Shown piece after piece: positions 50,857 to 60,468 of a stretch of 64,000 nucleotides of DNA. The stretch is taken from assembly GCF_030269325.1 (NCBI RefSeq), contig NZ_BSTD01000002.1:1116001-1180000 (forward strand). The letters run 5' to 3'. Below the pieces are notes generated by a model, which made no database searches, was not told where the DNA came from, and saw only the letters and a list, made by a program, of their open reading frames with translations. The stretch comes from Amycolatopsis sp. NBRC 101858. GTDB lineage: Bacteria > Actinomycetota > Actinomycetes > Mycobacteriales > Pseudonocardiaceae. Position 1 is the stretch's first letter. Each line of letters begins with the position of its first letter. The translations under genes and the position numbers were made by a program.

Positions 50857-51723
50857 CTCGTCGACCTCCGCGCGGGACGGGCTCGTCGCCGGGCCGTACC
50901 GGCCGACCGCGATCGCCGCGGCGGCGTTCGCGCGTCGGGCCGCGACGAGGATCGGTTCCCCGCGCAGCAGCTCCGCGGCCAGCACTCCGGCGTGGGCGTC
51001 CCCCGCGCCGTTGGTGTCCACCGGGTCGGCCGGGAACCCCGGCACGCGCACGGTCACGCCGTTCTCGGCGACATCGCACCCTTCCGCGCCGACGCGCGTG
51101 ACCCGCACCGGCACGGCCTCGACGCCGTCCACAGTGGACATCGCGGCGGCTTCGGCGGCGTTGCACGAGAGGATGTCCACGTGCGGCAGCACCGCCCGCC
51201 AGACGCCGGGGGCGATGTCCGCCGCGAGCGGGCCGGAGTCCAGCAGCACCCGGTGCTCCCCCATCGACGGCAGCCACGCGAGCAGCGCGTCGCGGTTGGA
51301 CTCCCGGAGCAGGCTGTACCCGGTGACGTACACCAGGTCGCCCGCCCGCGGCCGCACCCGGTGCAGGTGCTCGGCCGTGAGCGTGCCTTCGGCGCCGGTC
51401 TCGGTGATGAACGTCCGTTCGCCTGCCGCGTCGACCAGGACGACGCACACGCCGGTGTCGGCGGCGGCCGGGGTCTGGACGAGCTCGACGCCTTCGGCCG
51501 CCAAGGCTTCCCGGACCAGGTCGCCGAACCGCCCGGTGCCGTGCTCTCCCGCGTAGACGACCTCCGCCCCGGCGCGGGCCGCGGCGGCCATCACGTTGAA
51601 CCCGCCGCCCGCGGTGAACCGGACGTCCGAGGCGAGCACGTCCCCGCCCGCAGGCGGCAGTGCCTCGACCCGCATCACGAGGTCCACGATGGCCTGTCCG
51701 GTGTGGACGAGCCGGCCGGTCAT
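50818..51723 (-). CDS. PfkB-family carbohydrate or nucleoside kinase
   Basis: A 301-residue ribokinase-like enzyme. The sugar-binding GGGFNVMAAAARAGAEV and the catalytic DTNGAGDAHAGV (base Asp, anion hole) are intact. It would phosphorylate a sugar or nucleoside. Its start overlaps the NCS1 permease stop (ATGA, 51720-51723). With an ADP-ribosylglycohydrolase-like enzyme and a nucleobase/nucleoside-type permease in the operon, ribose or a riboside is the likely substrate. Confidence 0.87.
   Translation of the reverse strand: MTGRLVHTGQAIVDLVMRVEALPPAGGDVLASDVRFTAGGGFNVMAAAARAGAEVVYAGEHGTGRFGDLVREALAAEGVELVQTPAAADTGVCVVLVDAAGERTFITETGAEGTLTAEHLHRVRPRAGDLVYVTGYSLLRESNRDALLAWLPSMGEHRVLLDSGPLAADIAPGVWRAVLPHVDILSCNAAEAAAMSTVDGVEAVPVRVTRVGAEGCDVAENGVTVRVPGFPADPVDTNGAGDAHAGVLAAELLRGEPILVAARRANAAAAIAVGRYGPATSPSRAEVDELLARQEKADHRG
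51127..51139. repeat. GTCCACNGTGGAC palindrome, copy 2
   Basis: GTCCACAGTGGAC, identical to copy 1, inside the PfkB kinase gene. Confidence 0.6.
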
Positions 51724-53192
51724 CGCCGGATCCTCGCACCGCCGAGCGCGGCGTACAACCCGGCGCCGACGGCGAAGGTGACGACCCAGCCCAGCCCGTT
51801 GGTGCCGAGCCAGGTGCCCGCGAGGGGTCCGGTGAACCAGGCGTCGTCGCCGGTGCCGGCCGTGGTGAACAGGTAGCCCGCGACGATGGCCGCGGCCCAG
51901 GCCAGCAGGGCGCGCGGTTCGCAGCCCGCGCGGTACCAGTACGCGCTGGTGCGGTGCACGTCCATCAGCGCCGCCGGGTCGTAGTCGTGCCGGCGCACCA
52001 TGTCGACGACGAACACCCCGACCCACGCCGTGATCGGCACCGCCAGCAGGCTGATGAACGCGATGAACGGGCCGTAGAAGCCGTCCGCCACGAGCATGAA
52101 GTAGAGCGAACCGAGGAACGTCACGACGATGTCGACGACCACGGCGTACACGCGCTTGAGCCGGATGCCCAGGGTCAGCGTGGTGAGGCCGGCGGAGTAC
52201 ACGGACAGGTGGTTCGACAGCAGCAGGCCGCCGAACGCGGCGATCAGGTACGGCACGGCCATCCAGCTCGGCAGCAGCTCGCGGATGGCCGCGACCGGGT
52301 CACCCGCGGAAGCGAGCGACGGATCGTCGGCCGAGACCAGGCTGCCCAGCGAAATGAGCAGCACCAGCGGGATCCCCGCACCCGCCGCGGCCGAGGCGAC
52401 CAGCGAGCCCGCCCGCACGGTGGGCGACTGGTAGCGCGACATGTCGGCGGACGCGTTGGCCCAGCCGATCCCGGTCCCGGCGGCGATGGTGCCGACGCCG
52501 GCGATCATCGCGCCGACCGGCGCCGGCGACGCGGCGAACACCTGGCCCCAGTGGATGCGCGTGATCAGGCTGACCGCGACGACGACGTTGAGCGCGCCGA
52601 AGATCCACGTCGACCAGCGCTGCACCGCGACCAGGACCGCGTGGCCGAGCCCGGAGACCGTGACCGTGAGCAGGACGAACAACGCCACGCCGGCGATCGT
52701 CAGCACCGGGGACGCCTTCGCGTCCGCGTTCGCGCCGAACAGGATCGCGCAGAGGGAGAGGAACGCGAACGCGGCGGTCGTCGTGTTGACCGTCTCCCAG
52801 CCGAGCCGGGACACCAGCGACACGACCGTCGGCCCGATGTTGCCCCGGACGCCGAAGACCGCGCGGGACAGCGTGAGCCCGGGTGCGCCACCGCGCCGGC
52901 CGGCGATCGAGACGACGCCGACGACCGCGAACGACCCGGCGGCGCCGAGCACCGCGACCAGCGCCGCCTGCCAGAACGCCAGGTGCTGCACCGCGACCAG
53001 GGTCGCGCCGAGCGGCAGCCCGAGGATGCTGATGTTCGCCGCGAACCACACCCAGAACAACTGCATCGGGTGCCCGTGGCGCTCGCCCGCGGGCACGGGC
53101 TCGATCCCGCGGGTCTCCAGCGCTCCCGCCCGCTGCGGGCTCGCCACCGTGTCCGCGACGCTAGCGCCGGGGACCTGACCTGATTCGACCAT
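51720..53192 (-). CDS. NCS1-family purine/cytosine-type permease
   Basis: A 490-residue membrane transporter of the nucleobase:cation symporter-1 family with about 12 hydrophobic helices. The family is recognised by PMQLFWVWFAANISILGLPL near the start and the GWANASADMSRYQSP segment. It would import a nucleobase, nucleoside or hydantoin-like compound. The first 32 bases overlap the 3' end of the ADP-ribosylglycohydrolase gene. It belongs to an uptake and phosphorylation operon with the PfkB kinase. Confidence 0.88.
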   Translation of the reverse strand: MVESGQVPGASVADTVASPQRAGALETRGIEPVPAGERHGHPMQLFWVWFAANISILGLPLGATLVAVQHLAFWQAALVAVLGAAGSFAVVGVVSIAGRRGGAPGLTLSRAVFGVRGNIGPTVVSLVSRLGWETVNTTTAAFAFLSLCAILFGANADAKASPVLTIAGVALFVLLTVTVSGLGHAVLVAVQRWSTWIFGALNVVVAVSLITRIHWGQVFAASPAPVGAMIAGVGTIAAGTGIGWANASADMSRYQSPTVRAGSLVASAAAGAGIPLVLLISLGSLVSADDPSLASAGDPVAAIRELLPSWMAVPYLIAAFGGLLLSNHLSVYSAGLTTLTLGIRLKRVYAVVVDIVVTFLGSLYFMLVADGFYGPFIAFISLLAVPITAWVGVFVVDMVRRHDYDPAALMDVHRTSAYWYRAGCEPRALLAWAAAIVAGYLFTTAGTGDDAWFTGPLAGTWLGTNGLGWVVTFAVGAGLYAALGGARIRR

Positions 53193-54195
53193 CGTTACCT
53201 CGCACCTGCAGGAGGCCGTCCACGATGACGGCCAGCTCGAGCCGGTTGACCGCGCGCACCTTATCGACCAGGTGGGCGGGCAGTCCGGAAATCCCGTGGT
53301 GTGCGCCGAGGATCGCCCCGCACACGGCTGCCACGGTGTCGGTGTCGCCGCCGATCTCGGCGGCGAGGGTCAGGGCCGCGACCGGGTCGTCGCCGAGGAT
53401 TTCGGCGAGCGCGAACGCGGCGACCACGGATTCCTGCGCGGCGACCGACGTCCCGATGACCTGGGTGAGCGCGTCGGCCAGGCCGGCGCGGCCCAGGCCC
53501 CGCACCCAGCCGCGCGCCCAGGCGATGCGGGCCGCGATGTCCCCGCCGGCGATCCAGTGCCCGCGCAGCGCGCCCTCGGCGGCGGCCTGTTCGGCTTCGC
53601 CGAGGGAGGTCTTCAGGTCGGCACCGTCCACACCGGACGAGACGGCGGCGGCCACCGCGGCGGCCGCGGCGATCCCCAGGCCGGTGTTGTGGGTGACGCG
53701 GCTGGCGGCGACGACGGCGTCGAGGAATCCTTCGCCCAGCGGAGTGGCGATGCCGATGGGGGTGATCCGCATGGCGGCGCCGTTGGTGGCCCCGTCCCGG
53801 CCCGCCTCCTCGGCGCCGTCGCCCGCGTCGAGGCGGTCGAGGGCGCGCCGGGTCGAGGGGCCGAGCAGGTCGAGCGAGCCGCGGCGGATCATGTCCGCCT
53901 CCCACTCGCGCAGGGCGGCGGCGAAGGCGTGGGCGTCGATCCGGCCGCCGCCGTCGATGGCGAGCCGGGCCACGAGCACGGCCTGTTCGGTGTCGTCGGT
54001 GATCGACCCGGCCGGCATCCCCGGGGCGATCGGCTGCTCGGCGACGGCGTCGACGAACCCGCTGATCGGCCCGTACGCCCGCGCGATGGCGGCACGCGAC
54101 ATCGACTGCGTCGGCATGCCGAGGGCGTCGCCGATCGCGAGACCGTAGAAGGCGCCGAGCGCTCGCTCGCGCATCAGCGACTGCCGGGTGAACAT
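53161..54195 (-). CDS. ADP-ribosylglycohydrolase-family enzyme
   Basis: About 344 residues of the DraG/ADP-ribosylglycohydrolase fold. The start RERALGAFYGLAIGDALGMP and the metal site AGSITDDTEQ, with the late GGDTDTVAAVCG, are diagnostic and complete for two magnesium ions. ATG 54195 lies inside a tandem repeat; ATG 54174 is the more usual family start. In this operon with an NCS1 permease and PfkB kinase it more likely cleaves the N-glycosidic bond of a riboside than reverses protein ADP-ribosylation (inferred). Confidence 0.88.
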   Translation of the reverse strand: MFTRQSLMRERALGAFYGLAIGDALGMPTQSMSRAAIARAYGPISGFVDAVAEQPIAPGMPAGSITDDTEQAVLVARLAIDGGGRIDAHAFAAALREWEADMIRRGSLDLLGPSTRRALDRLDAGDGAEEAGRDGATNGAAMRITPIGIATPLGEGFLDAVVAASRVTHNTGLGIAAAAAVAAAVSSGVDGADLKTSLGEAEQAAAEGALRGHWIAGGDIAARIAWARGWVRGLGRAGLADALTQVIGTSVAAQESVVAAFALAEILGDDPVAALTLAAEIGGDTDTVAAVCGAILGAHHGISGLPAHLVDKVRAVNRLELAVIVDGLLQVRGNDGRIRSGPRR

Positions 54196-54210
54196 GTACA
54201 AACATGTACA
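54191..54210. promoter_or_regulatory. Tandem AACATGTACA operator
   Basis: AACATGTACA is repeated head to tail (54191-54200, 54201-54210), giving two TGTACA cores 10 bp apart exactly at the start of the ADP-ribosylglycohydrolase gene. The AT-rich symmetric sequence resembles GntR-class sites. No GntR gene adjoins this operon. Confidence 0.55.
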
Positions 54211-54247
54211 GCGCCCGACGAGGACGTGTAAAGCCCCTGGTCAGCGG

Positions 54248-54808
54248 TCAGGCGCCGCCGGTGGACAGCTCGGCCGCGCCGAAGGAGACGTCGAAGCGGT
54301 CGCACCAGATGCTCACGCTGGTGTAGCCGGCCAGGTCGGTGCCCGCGGGCAGGGGGTAGTTCTGGTTCCCCTTGTTGCCCTTGAGCTTGCCCGCGTCGAG
54401 GTACCGGCCGTCGTCGAACAGGCCCCAGCCGTCCTTGCCGGGCTTCACCGGGGCGTCGCTGAGCCAGACGTGCACGTCCGGGCCGCTGCTGGTCGCCAGG
54501 TTCTCCAGGCGCAGCACGAGCGCCCCGTCGGCGGCGCGCAGGATCCGGACGGTGCCGGCGGTCCGGTGCTCGTGGCTGACCAGCGTCCCCGTCGCGACTT
54601 CGGCCGGCGCGGCGGGCTCGGTGGGTGCGGACGGCGGTACGGCGGGCCGGGACACGGGGCCGGCGAGCGGCAGGGACTCCTCGACCGTCTCGTCCACCCA
54701 GAGCCGCCACGGCTGGAACCAGTACAGGCCCGCCGCGACCGCGACCAGCCCCGTGACCAGGACGCCGACGACCCGGGGCCGGGTGAGTAGGCGCCGCGTG
54801 CGGCTCAT
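54248..54808 (-). CDS. DM13-domain membrane-anchored protein
   Basis: A 186-residue protein. An N-terminal anchor helix VVGVLVTGLVAVAAGLYWF is followed by a proline-rich linker (about 45-70) and an extracellular DM13 domain with GTLVSHEHRTAGTVRIL, GPDVHVWLSD and the closing VSIWCDRFDVSFGAAEL. DM13 domains are proposed electron-transfer or copper-related extracellular modules. CAGGAGAA precedes ATG 54808. The start overlaps the stop of the next membrane protein (ATGA). Confidence 0.83.
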   Translation of the reverse strand: MSRTRRLLTRPRVVGVLVTGLVAVAAGLYWFQPWRLWVDETVEESLPLAGPVSRPAVPPSAPTEPAAPAEVATGTLVSHEHRTAGTVRILRAADGALVLRLENLATSSGPDVHVWLSDAPVKPGKDGWGLFDDGRYLDAGKLKGNKGNQNYPLPAGTDLAGYTSVSIWCDRFDVSFGAAELSTGGA

Positions 54809-55389
54809 GCCGTTCTCCTGTCTTCCGCGCTTCGCTCGCCCGCGAGGGACAGCCACGACATCCCGGCGGCGACGCCGAGCATCGTGACCACCCCGCGCGG
54901 CCAGAAGATGTGACTGTCCAGAAAGGACACGCTCGCGAGCAGGAGGACCACCCCGCCCGGCACGGCCCACCACCCCGCGCGCAGGACCGCCGCCACGGCG
55001 ATCAGGACGCCGGCCACGAGGAAGCAGGCCGCGCCGATGTGGCCCACCAGGTCGCCGGCCGTGAACACCGCGCCGAGGACCGGGGTGGCGCCGTGCTGGG
55101 CGTGGACCACCGTGCCCCCGGCGATCCCCGCGACGGCGTCGAGGCCGCCGTAGAACGCCGCGTACCCGAACGCCGCCACCCTGCCGGGCCATCGGAGCCA
55201 CGGCGGCGCGGACGCCAGCAGGGACCACGCCGCCACGCCCAGCAGCGGGAAGACCGGCAGCAGGATGATGTGCAGCGTGGTCCACCAAGGCGCCGTCGCG
55301 GCGTCGAGCCGGGCGGGGTGCACCGCGCCGAACCCGGCCAGCAGGAGACCTGGGACGGCGACGAGGAACCCACGCAGTGACCTGGACAC
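54805..55389 (-). CDS. Polytopic membrane protein of unknown function
   Basis: A 194-residue protein with about five to six hydrophobic helices and short loops. A conserved-looking His in TTLHIILLPVFPLLG and another in AGDLVGHIGAACF lie in or near helices, reminiscent of redox or heme-type membrane proteins, but no family was recognised. GTG 55389 is preceded by TACGGT (55401-55396 on the minus strand), ending six bases upstream. It is translationally coupled to the DM13 protein and may be its membrane partner. Confidence 0.72.
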   Translation of the reverse strand: MSRSLRGFLVAVPGLLLAGFGAVHPARLDAATAPWWTTLHIILLPVFPLLGVAAWSLLASAPPWLRWPGRVAAFGYAAFYGGLDAVAGIAGGTVVHAQHGATPVLGAVFTAGDLVGHIGAACFLVAGVLIAVAAVLRAGWWAVPGGVVLLLASVSFLDSHIFWPRGVVTMLGVAAGMSWLSLAGERSAEDRRTA

Positions 55390-55454
55390 CGGGCGACCGT
55401 AGCCCGGGTCGGCCGGGGAACCGGTGGTTCACGGCATTAGGAAACCCTTACGCG

Positions 55455-56570
<1,116 letters not shown>

Positions 56571-56587
56571 AACAGGCTCCTCAGAGG

Positions 56588-58063
56588 TCAGTGGGTGAGG
56601 GTTCGGACGGCGTCGTCGAGGCCGATTTCGGCCTGGCTCCAGCGCCAGCGGCGTTCCTCGGCCGCGGCGCGGATCCGGGCGAACCCGGCTTCGGCTTCGG
56701 TGACGGCGGCGAGCACGGACTCCCGCGCCGGGCCGCCGCCGTGGGCCGCGTGCTGGGCGACCTCGGCCGGGTCGAGCGCGGCGAGGACGTGCGGCGGGTA
56801 CCCGGCCAGCCGGACGCGGGCGACGTCGTGCAGCGGCACCCCGGCGTCGAGGGCTTCCTTGGCGATGGCCCCGACTTCGTGGTGCGCCTGGCGGAACGGG
56901 ACGCCGGCGTCGACGAGCCGTTCGGCCAGGTGGGTGGCCGCGGTCTGGCCGTCGACGGCGCGTTCGTACATCCGTTCCGGCACCGGCTCGGCGCCCTCGA
57001 CGACGAGCCGCAGCAGGACGACGGCGTCGGTCGCGGCTTCGAGCGCCGACCACGCCGGGGCGACGGCTTCGGTGCCGACGGCGATGGCGTTGGTGAAGCG
57101 GGCGGTGGCCATGGCGCTCGCCGACGCGGTGAACGCGCCGAGCGGGGCCAGCGCCCGGCCCTGGACGTGTTCGAGCAGGAACGGGTTGCGCTTCTGCGGC
57201 ATCATCGAGCTGGACCCGACGACGTCGTCGGCCAGCCGCAGCAGCCCGGCCTCGGCGCTGGTCCACGCCTGCAGGTCGTGCGAGACGCGGCAGAGCAGGA
57301 CGCCGAGGACGGTGGCCGCGGAAAGCTGGCGCAGCACCAGGTCCCGCGACGCGACGGCGTGCAGCGAGTTCGGGATCGGGGTGGCGAAGCCGAGCAACGC
57401 GGTGGTGCGGTCCTGGTCGACCGGCAGCGACGTACCGCCGACCGCGCCCGCGCCGAGCGGGTTCTGGTCGATCTCGGCGCCGGCCTGCCAGACGCCTTCG
57501 ACGTCGCGGACGAGCGCGCTCGCGACGCCGGCGAGGTAGTGGCCGTAGGTGATCGGGACGGCGGGCTGGTGGTGGGTGTAGGCGGGCATGGTGACACCCG
57601 CCCAGCGCCGGGCCCGCTCGAGCAGGGCGCGGCCGAGGGCGTCGGACTCGGCGAGCAGCCGTTCGTGCGGTTCGCGCAGCCGCAGCCGCACGACGGTGGC
57701 GTTGAGGTCGTTGCGCGAGCGTCCACTGTGGAGGATCCCGCCGACCTCGGCACCGAGGGTGTCGATGAGGTGGGATTCGTAGGCGAGGTAGCGGCCCCGG
57801 GGCGCGGGGACGTCGTGCAGCGGCGCGAAGCCTTGTTTCCGCAGGCTTTCGATCCCGCGGAGGAGTTCGCCGGCCCGAGCGGAGTCGACGATGCCGCGTT
57901 CGGCGAGCATGACGACGTGGGCCCGGTCGACCTGGCTGATGAGCCCGAGCTCGGCGGCGACGGGATCGGGCGCGGGGGCGGTGTCGCGGTCGAAGAGGAT
58001 CTCCCGGGCCGCGGCGGAGATGGGGCTGGTGAGCCGTCCGGTCCCGCCTGGGGCGATGGTCAT
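56588..58063 (-). CDS. Argininosuccinate-lyase-like enzyme
   Basis: A 491-residue member of the fumarase/aspartase superfamily. HSGRSRNDLNATVVRLRL, THHQPAVPITYGHYL and the flexible signature loop GSSSMMPQKRNP with the catalytic Ser are all argininosuccinate-lyase-like. No other arginine genes are near, so it is probably a biosynthetic homologue that eliminates fumarate from an aspartyl adduct to leave a new amine. ATG 58063 has AAGGAG at good spacing and overlaps the stop of a 62-codon ORF. Confidence 0.9.
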   Translation of the reverse strand: MTIAPGGTGRLTSPISAAAREILFDRDTAPAPDPVAAELGLISQVDRAHVVMLAERGIVDSARAGELLRGIESLRKQGFAPLHDVPAPRGRYLAYESHLIDTLGAEVGGILHSGRSRNDLNATVVRLRLREPHERLLAESDALGRALLERARRWAGVTMPAYTHHQPAVPITYGHYLAGVASALVRDVEGVWQAGAEIDQNPLGAGAVGGTSLPVDQDRTTALLGFATPIPNSLHAVASRDLVLRQLSAATVLGVLLCRVSHDLQAWTSAEAGLLRLADDVVGSSSMMPQKRNPFLLEHVQGRALAPLGAFTASASAMATARFTNAIAVGTEAVAPAWSALEAATDAVVLLRLVVEGAEPVPERMYERAVDGQTAATHLAERLVDAGVPFRQAHHEVGAIAKEALDAGVPLHDVARVRLAGYPPHVLAALDPAEVAQHAAHGGGPARESVLAAVTEAEAGFARIRAAAEERRWRWSQAEIGLDDAVRTLTH

Positions 58064-58248
58064 CGAGGTGCTCCTTCCGGGGTGTCCGGGTGGGGTGTGG
58101 GAAGGGATCGGGGTGGTCGGTGCCGACTCGGCGCGGCCCGGTCGGCGGCGGAGGCGGGTGGACCTCCGCCTGCCGCGGGCGGCGGCGCGGGTCGGCGGCC
58201 GGCCGCCACCACTGGCGCTACCGTCGCGATCAGGAACCGCAACGTCAT
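58060..58248 (-). CDS. Small proline-rich ORF, 62 codons
   Basis: This ORF begins MTLRFLIATVAPVVAAG and then becomes proline-, alanine- and arginine-rich (PAPPPAAGGGPPASAADRAA). GAGGAG lies seven bases before ATG 58248. The start overlaps the ATP-grasp stop (ATGA, 58245-58248), and the stop overlaps the lyase start (58060-58063). This punctuation supports translation. Whether the peptide has a function, e.g. as a precursor or substrate of the ATP-grasp, or merely couples translation, cannot be told. Confidence 0.5.
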   Translation of the reverse strand: MTLRFLIATVAPVVAAGRRPAPPPAAGGGPPASAADRAAPSRHRPPRSLPTPHPDTPEGAPR

Positions 58249-59444
58249 CGGGCCTCTCCTCTCGGCGCGGGCACCAGGGCCGCGCGCAGCCGGTCCAGGC
58301 CCGCGACCGCTGCCGCGCGGCCTCCCCTGGGCCGGTCCGCCACCGCCAGGACGTGCCCGGCCCGGTCGCGGTAGTCCCGGGCCGGGCGGACCACCGTCCC
58401 GTCGGGCCGGTACAGCCGGGCCTCGACGACACCCGGCACACTCGATGCCTTCGCCTCCGCGTCACCGGCCGAAAGCACCGACGTGGCCGTGGCCGTCAAG
58501 AACCGCAGCGACGCGCACGCCCGCCGAGAAGCCCGCAGGTCCGGTGGCAGCCCCAGGACCGCCGCCACCTGCGCCGCCACCAGGTCGACGCCCGTTGCCG
58601 CGCGGACCAGCTCCGGGATCATTCCGCCCGCCGGGCGCGGGTTGACCTCCATCAGCCGCGGCCCGTCCGGGGTCAGGCGGATCTCGACGTGGGCCGCGCC
58701 GAAACCCAGACCCAGCGCCGTCACCGCCGCTCGGGCCGTGTCGATCAACGCCGTCTCGTCCAGCGGCGGCAGCGCGGCCGGGACGTCGTGGCCGACCTCG
58801 ACGAAGAACGGCGCCGGTCCCAGGTGCTTGCGCACCACCGCCACCACGACGTCGCCGAACAGCTCCACCGAGTACTCCGGCCCGCTCGCGTACGGCTCCA
58901 CCAGCACCTGCGCCGGCACCGGCAGCCCGCGTTCGTTGTGCGTCACCGAAAGCAGCGCCGCCGCCTGGGACGCGACCGCCTCGGGCGTCTCGCAGCGCAG
59001 CACGCCGACGCTCCCCGACCCCTCGGCCGGCTTGAGCACCACCGGGAACTCGACCGCCGCCGCGACGGCCGCCTCCACCGAAGTCGCCACCGTGCACGGT
59101 GCCCCGAGCACCGCCCGCTGATGGGCCTTGTTCCGGCACTCCGTGACGGCCAAGGGATCCGGGCCGGGCAGCCCCAGTTTCGCCGCGATCCGGGCCGCGA
59201 CCGGGATGAAGTACTCCGAGCTGCTCGTCACCCCGGCCGGCTCGCCGATGTCCTCAGCCAGCACCGCGCACGCGTCCGACGTGTCGCACCGGACGACGCG
59301 GATGCCGTCTTCGGCCGCATAGGGGTAGCGCGAAGGATCGGCCGCGGCCAGGACCGGCTCGAACCCGAGAGAACGGGCCTGCCGCGCGAACAGCCGCCCG
59401 GTGCCGGTGGTGTTGCTCTCGACGAGCAGCAGCGTGCGCTTCAC
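58245..59444 (-). CDS. ATP-grasp ligase
   Basis: A 399-residue ATP-grasp enzyme that would activate a carboxylate as acyl phosphate and couple it to an amine. ATP and metal contacts are suggested by FPVVLKPAEGSGSVGV and LMEVNPRPAGGMIPELV. The N-terminal Rossmann-like part is RTLLLVESNTTGTGRLFARQ. GTG 59444 overlaps the stop of the PLP enzyme (59441-59444). In this cluster it could join an amino acid made by its neighbours to another unit. Confidence 0.9.
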   Translation of the reverse strand: MKRTLLLVESNTTGTGRLFARQARSLGFEPVLAAADPSRYPYAAEDGIRVVRCDTSDACAVLAEDIGEPAGVTSSSEYFIPVAARIAAKLGLPGPDPLAVTECRNKAHQRAVLGAPCTVATSVEAAVAAAVEFPVVLKPAEGSGSVGVLRCETPEAVASQAAALLSVTHNERGLPVPAQVLVEPYASGPEYSVELFGDVVVAVVRKHLGPAPFFVEVGHDVPAALPPLDETALIDTARAAVTALGLGFGAAHVEIRLTPDGPRLMEVNPRPAGGMIPELVRAATGVDLVAAQVAAVLGLPPDLRASRRACASLRFLTATATSVLSAGDAEAKASSVPGVVEARLYRPDGTVVRPARDYRDRAGHVLAVADRPRGGRAAAVAGLDRLRAALVPAPRGEAR

Positions 59445-60463
59445 GACGCGTCGGCCAGCGAGCGCCGGCCCCAGTTCAGCCAGGTCCACGAGCCGCCCGG
59501 CTCGGCAGGCGTGACGACCTCGTACGGCTCGGCCGCCCCCGAGTGGGCCAGCCCCTGCGCGCGCAGCCACTCGTCGGAGTAGACCGTGTCCTGGTAGCGG
59601 TAGCCCTCGTCCGGCAGCAGCGCGACGACCGTCGCGTCCGGGTTGCGGCGCGAGAACCAGTCCGCGACCTTGAACGACGCACCGCTGGTCGGGCCCATGA
59701 ACAGGCAGTGCCGCGCGTACAGCTCCCGGGTCGCGGCGAACGCTTCGGCCGCGCCGATCCAGTGCACCTGGTCGTAGCCGGTGTGGTCGACGTTGGGCGG
59801 CACCAGGCTGTTGCCGAGCCCGCGCAGCACGCGCGGCCCGTCCTCCTGGCCGAAAATCGCACTGCGCTGGGTGTCGACGCCGATGAGCGTCAGGTCCGGC
59901 ACGAGCATCCGCAGGAACGAGCTCGTGCCCGACGTCGAGCCGCCGGAGCCGACCGCGCCGACCAGGCAGTCGGGCACGCCGATCGTCTCGGCGAGCTGCT
60001 CGGCCACCAGCGCGTACGACCGCGGGTTGTCGGGATTGCTGTACTGGCCCGGTACCCAGTGGTTCGGGTACTCCGCACGCAGCTCTTCGAGCCGGTCGAG
60101 CCGCGCGCGCTGGTAGCCACCGACCGGGCTGGGCTTCGGGCAGATCTCGACGCGGGCGCCGAGGTGTTCGAGGCGGCGCTTCAACGGCGCGTCGATCGCC
60201 GGGTCGCCGACGATCGTGAGCGGGTAGCCGCGCAGCCGGCAGACCATGGCGAGGCCGAGGCCGAAGGTGCCCGACGAGGTCTCGAGCACGGTCGTGCCGG
60301 GACCGACTTCACCGCGTTCTTCGGCGCGGTCGAGCATGAACCGGGCGGGCAGCAGCTTCATCAGGCCGAACGCGGCGACGTGGAAGTTGGGCCGGATGCG
60401 GATGATCCGGGGCAGCTCGGTCGCCTCCACGACGGACCGGCTGACGGGTGCGGCAAGGGTCAT
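59441..60463 (-). CDS. Cysteine-synthase-fold PLP enzyme (SbnA-like)
   Basis: A 340-residue fold-type II PLP enzyme resembling SbnA and cysteine synthases. The PLP Lys appears to be Lys36 in GLMKLLPARF, where family members normally read SxKDRPA, so the surrounding motif is unusual. The substrate loop LETSSGTFGLGLAM and phosphate loop GSGGSTSGTSS are present. SbnA-type enzymes replace O-phosphate on Ser with an amino acid nitrogen. With a Thr/Ser kinase-like gene just upstream, the same logic is likely. Five base pairs separate the two genes. Confidence 0.87.
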   Translation of the reverse strand: MTLAAPVSRSVVEATELPRIIRIRPNFHVAAFGLMKLLPARFMLDRAEERGEVGPGTTVLETSSGTFGLGLAMVCRLRGYPLTIVGDPAIDAPLKRRLEHLGARVEICPKPSPVGGYQRARLDRLEELRAEYPNHWVPGQYSNPDNPRSYALVAEQLAETIGVPDCLVGAVGSGGSTSGTSSFLRMLVPDLTLIGVDTQRSAIFGQEDGPRVLRGLGNSLVPPNVDHTGYDQVHWIGAAEAFAATRELYARHCLFMGPTSGASFKVADWFSRRNPDATVVALLPDEGYRYQDTVYSDEWLRAQGLAHSGAAEPYEVVTPAEPGGSWTWLNWGRRSLADAS

Positions 60464-60468
60464 CGGAC

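Noticed and set aside
56588..58063. Housekeeping argininosuccinate lyase for arginine biosynthesis
   Set aside because: It is embedded between an ATP-grasp/small ORF and a threonine-aldolase-like gene in an NRPS operon with no arg genes; a biosynthetic homologue is more likely.
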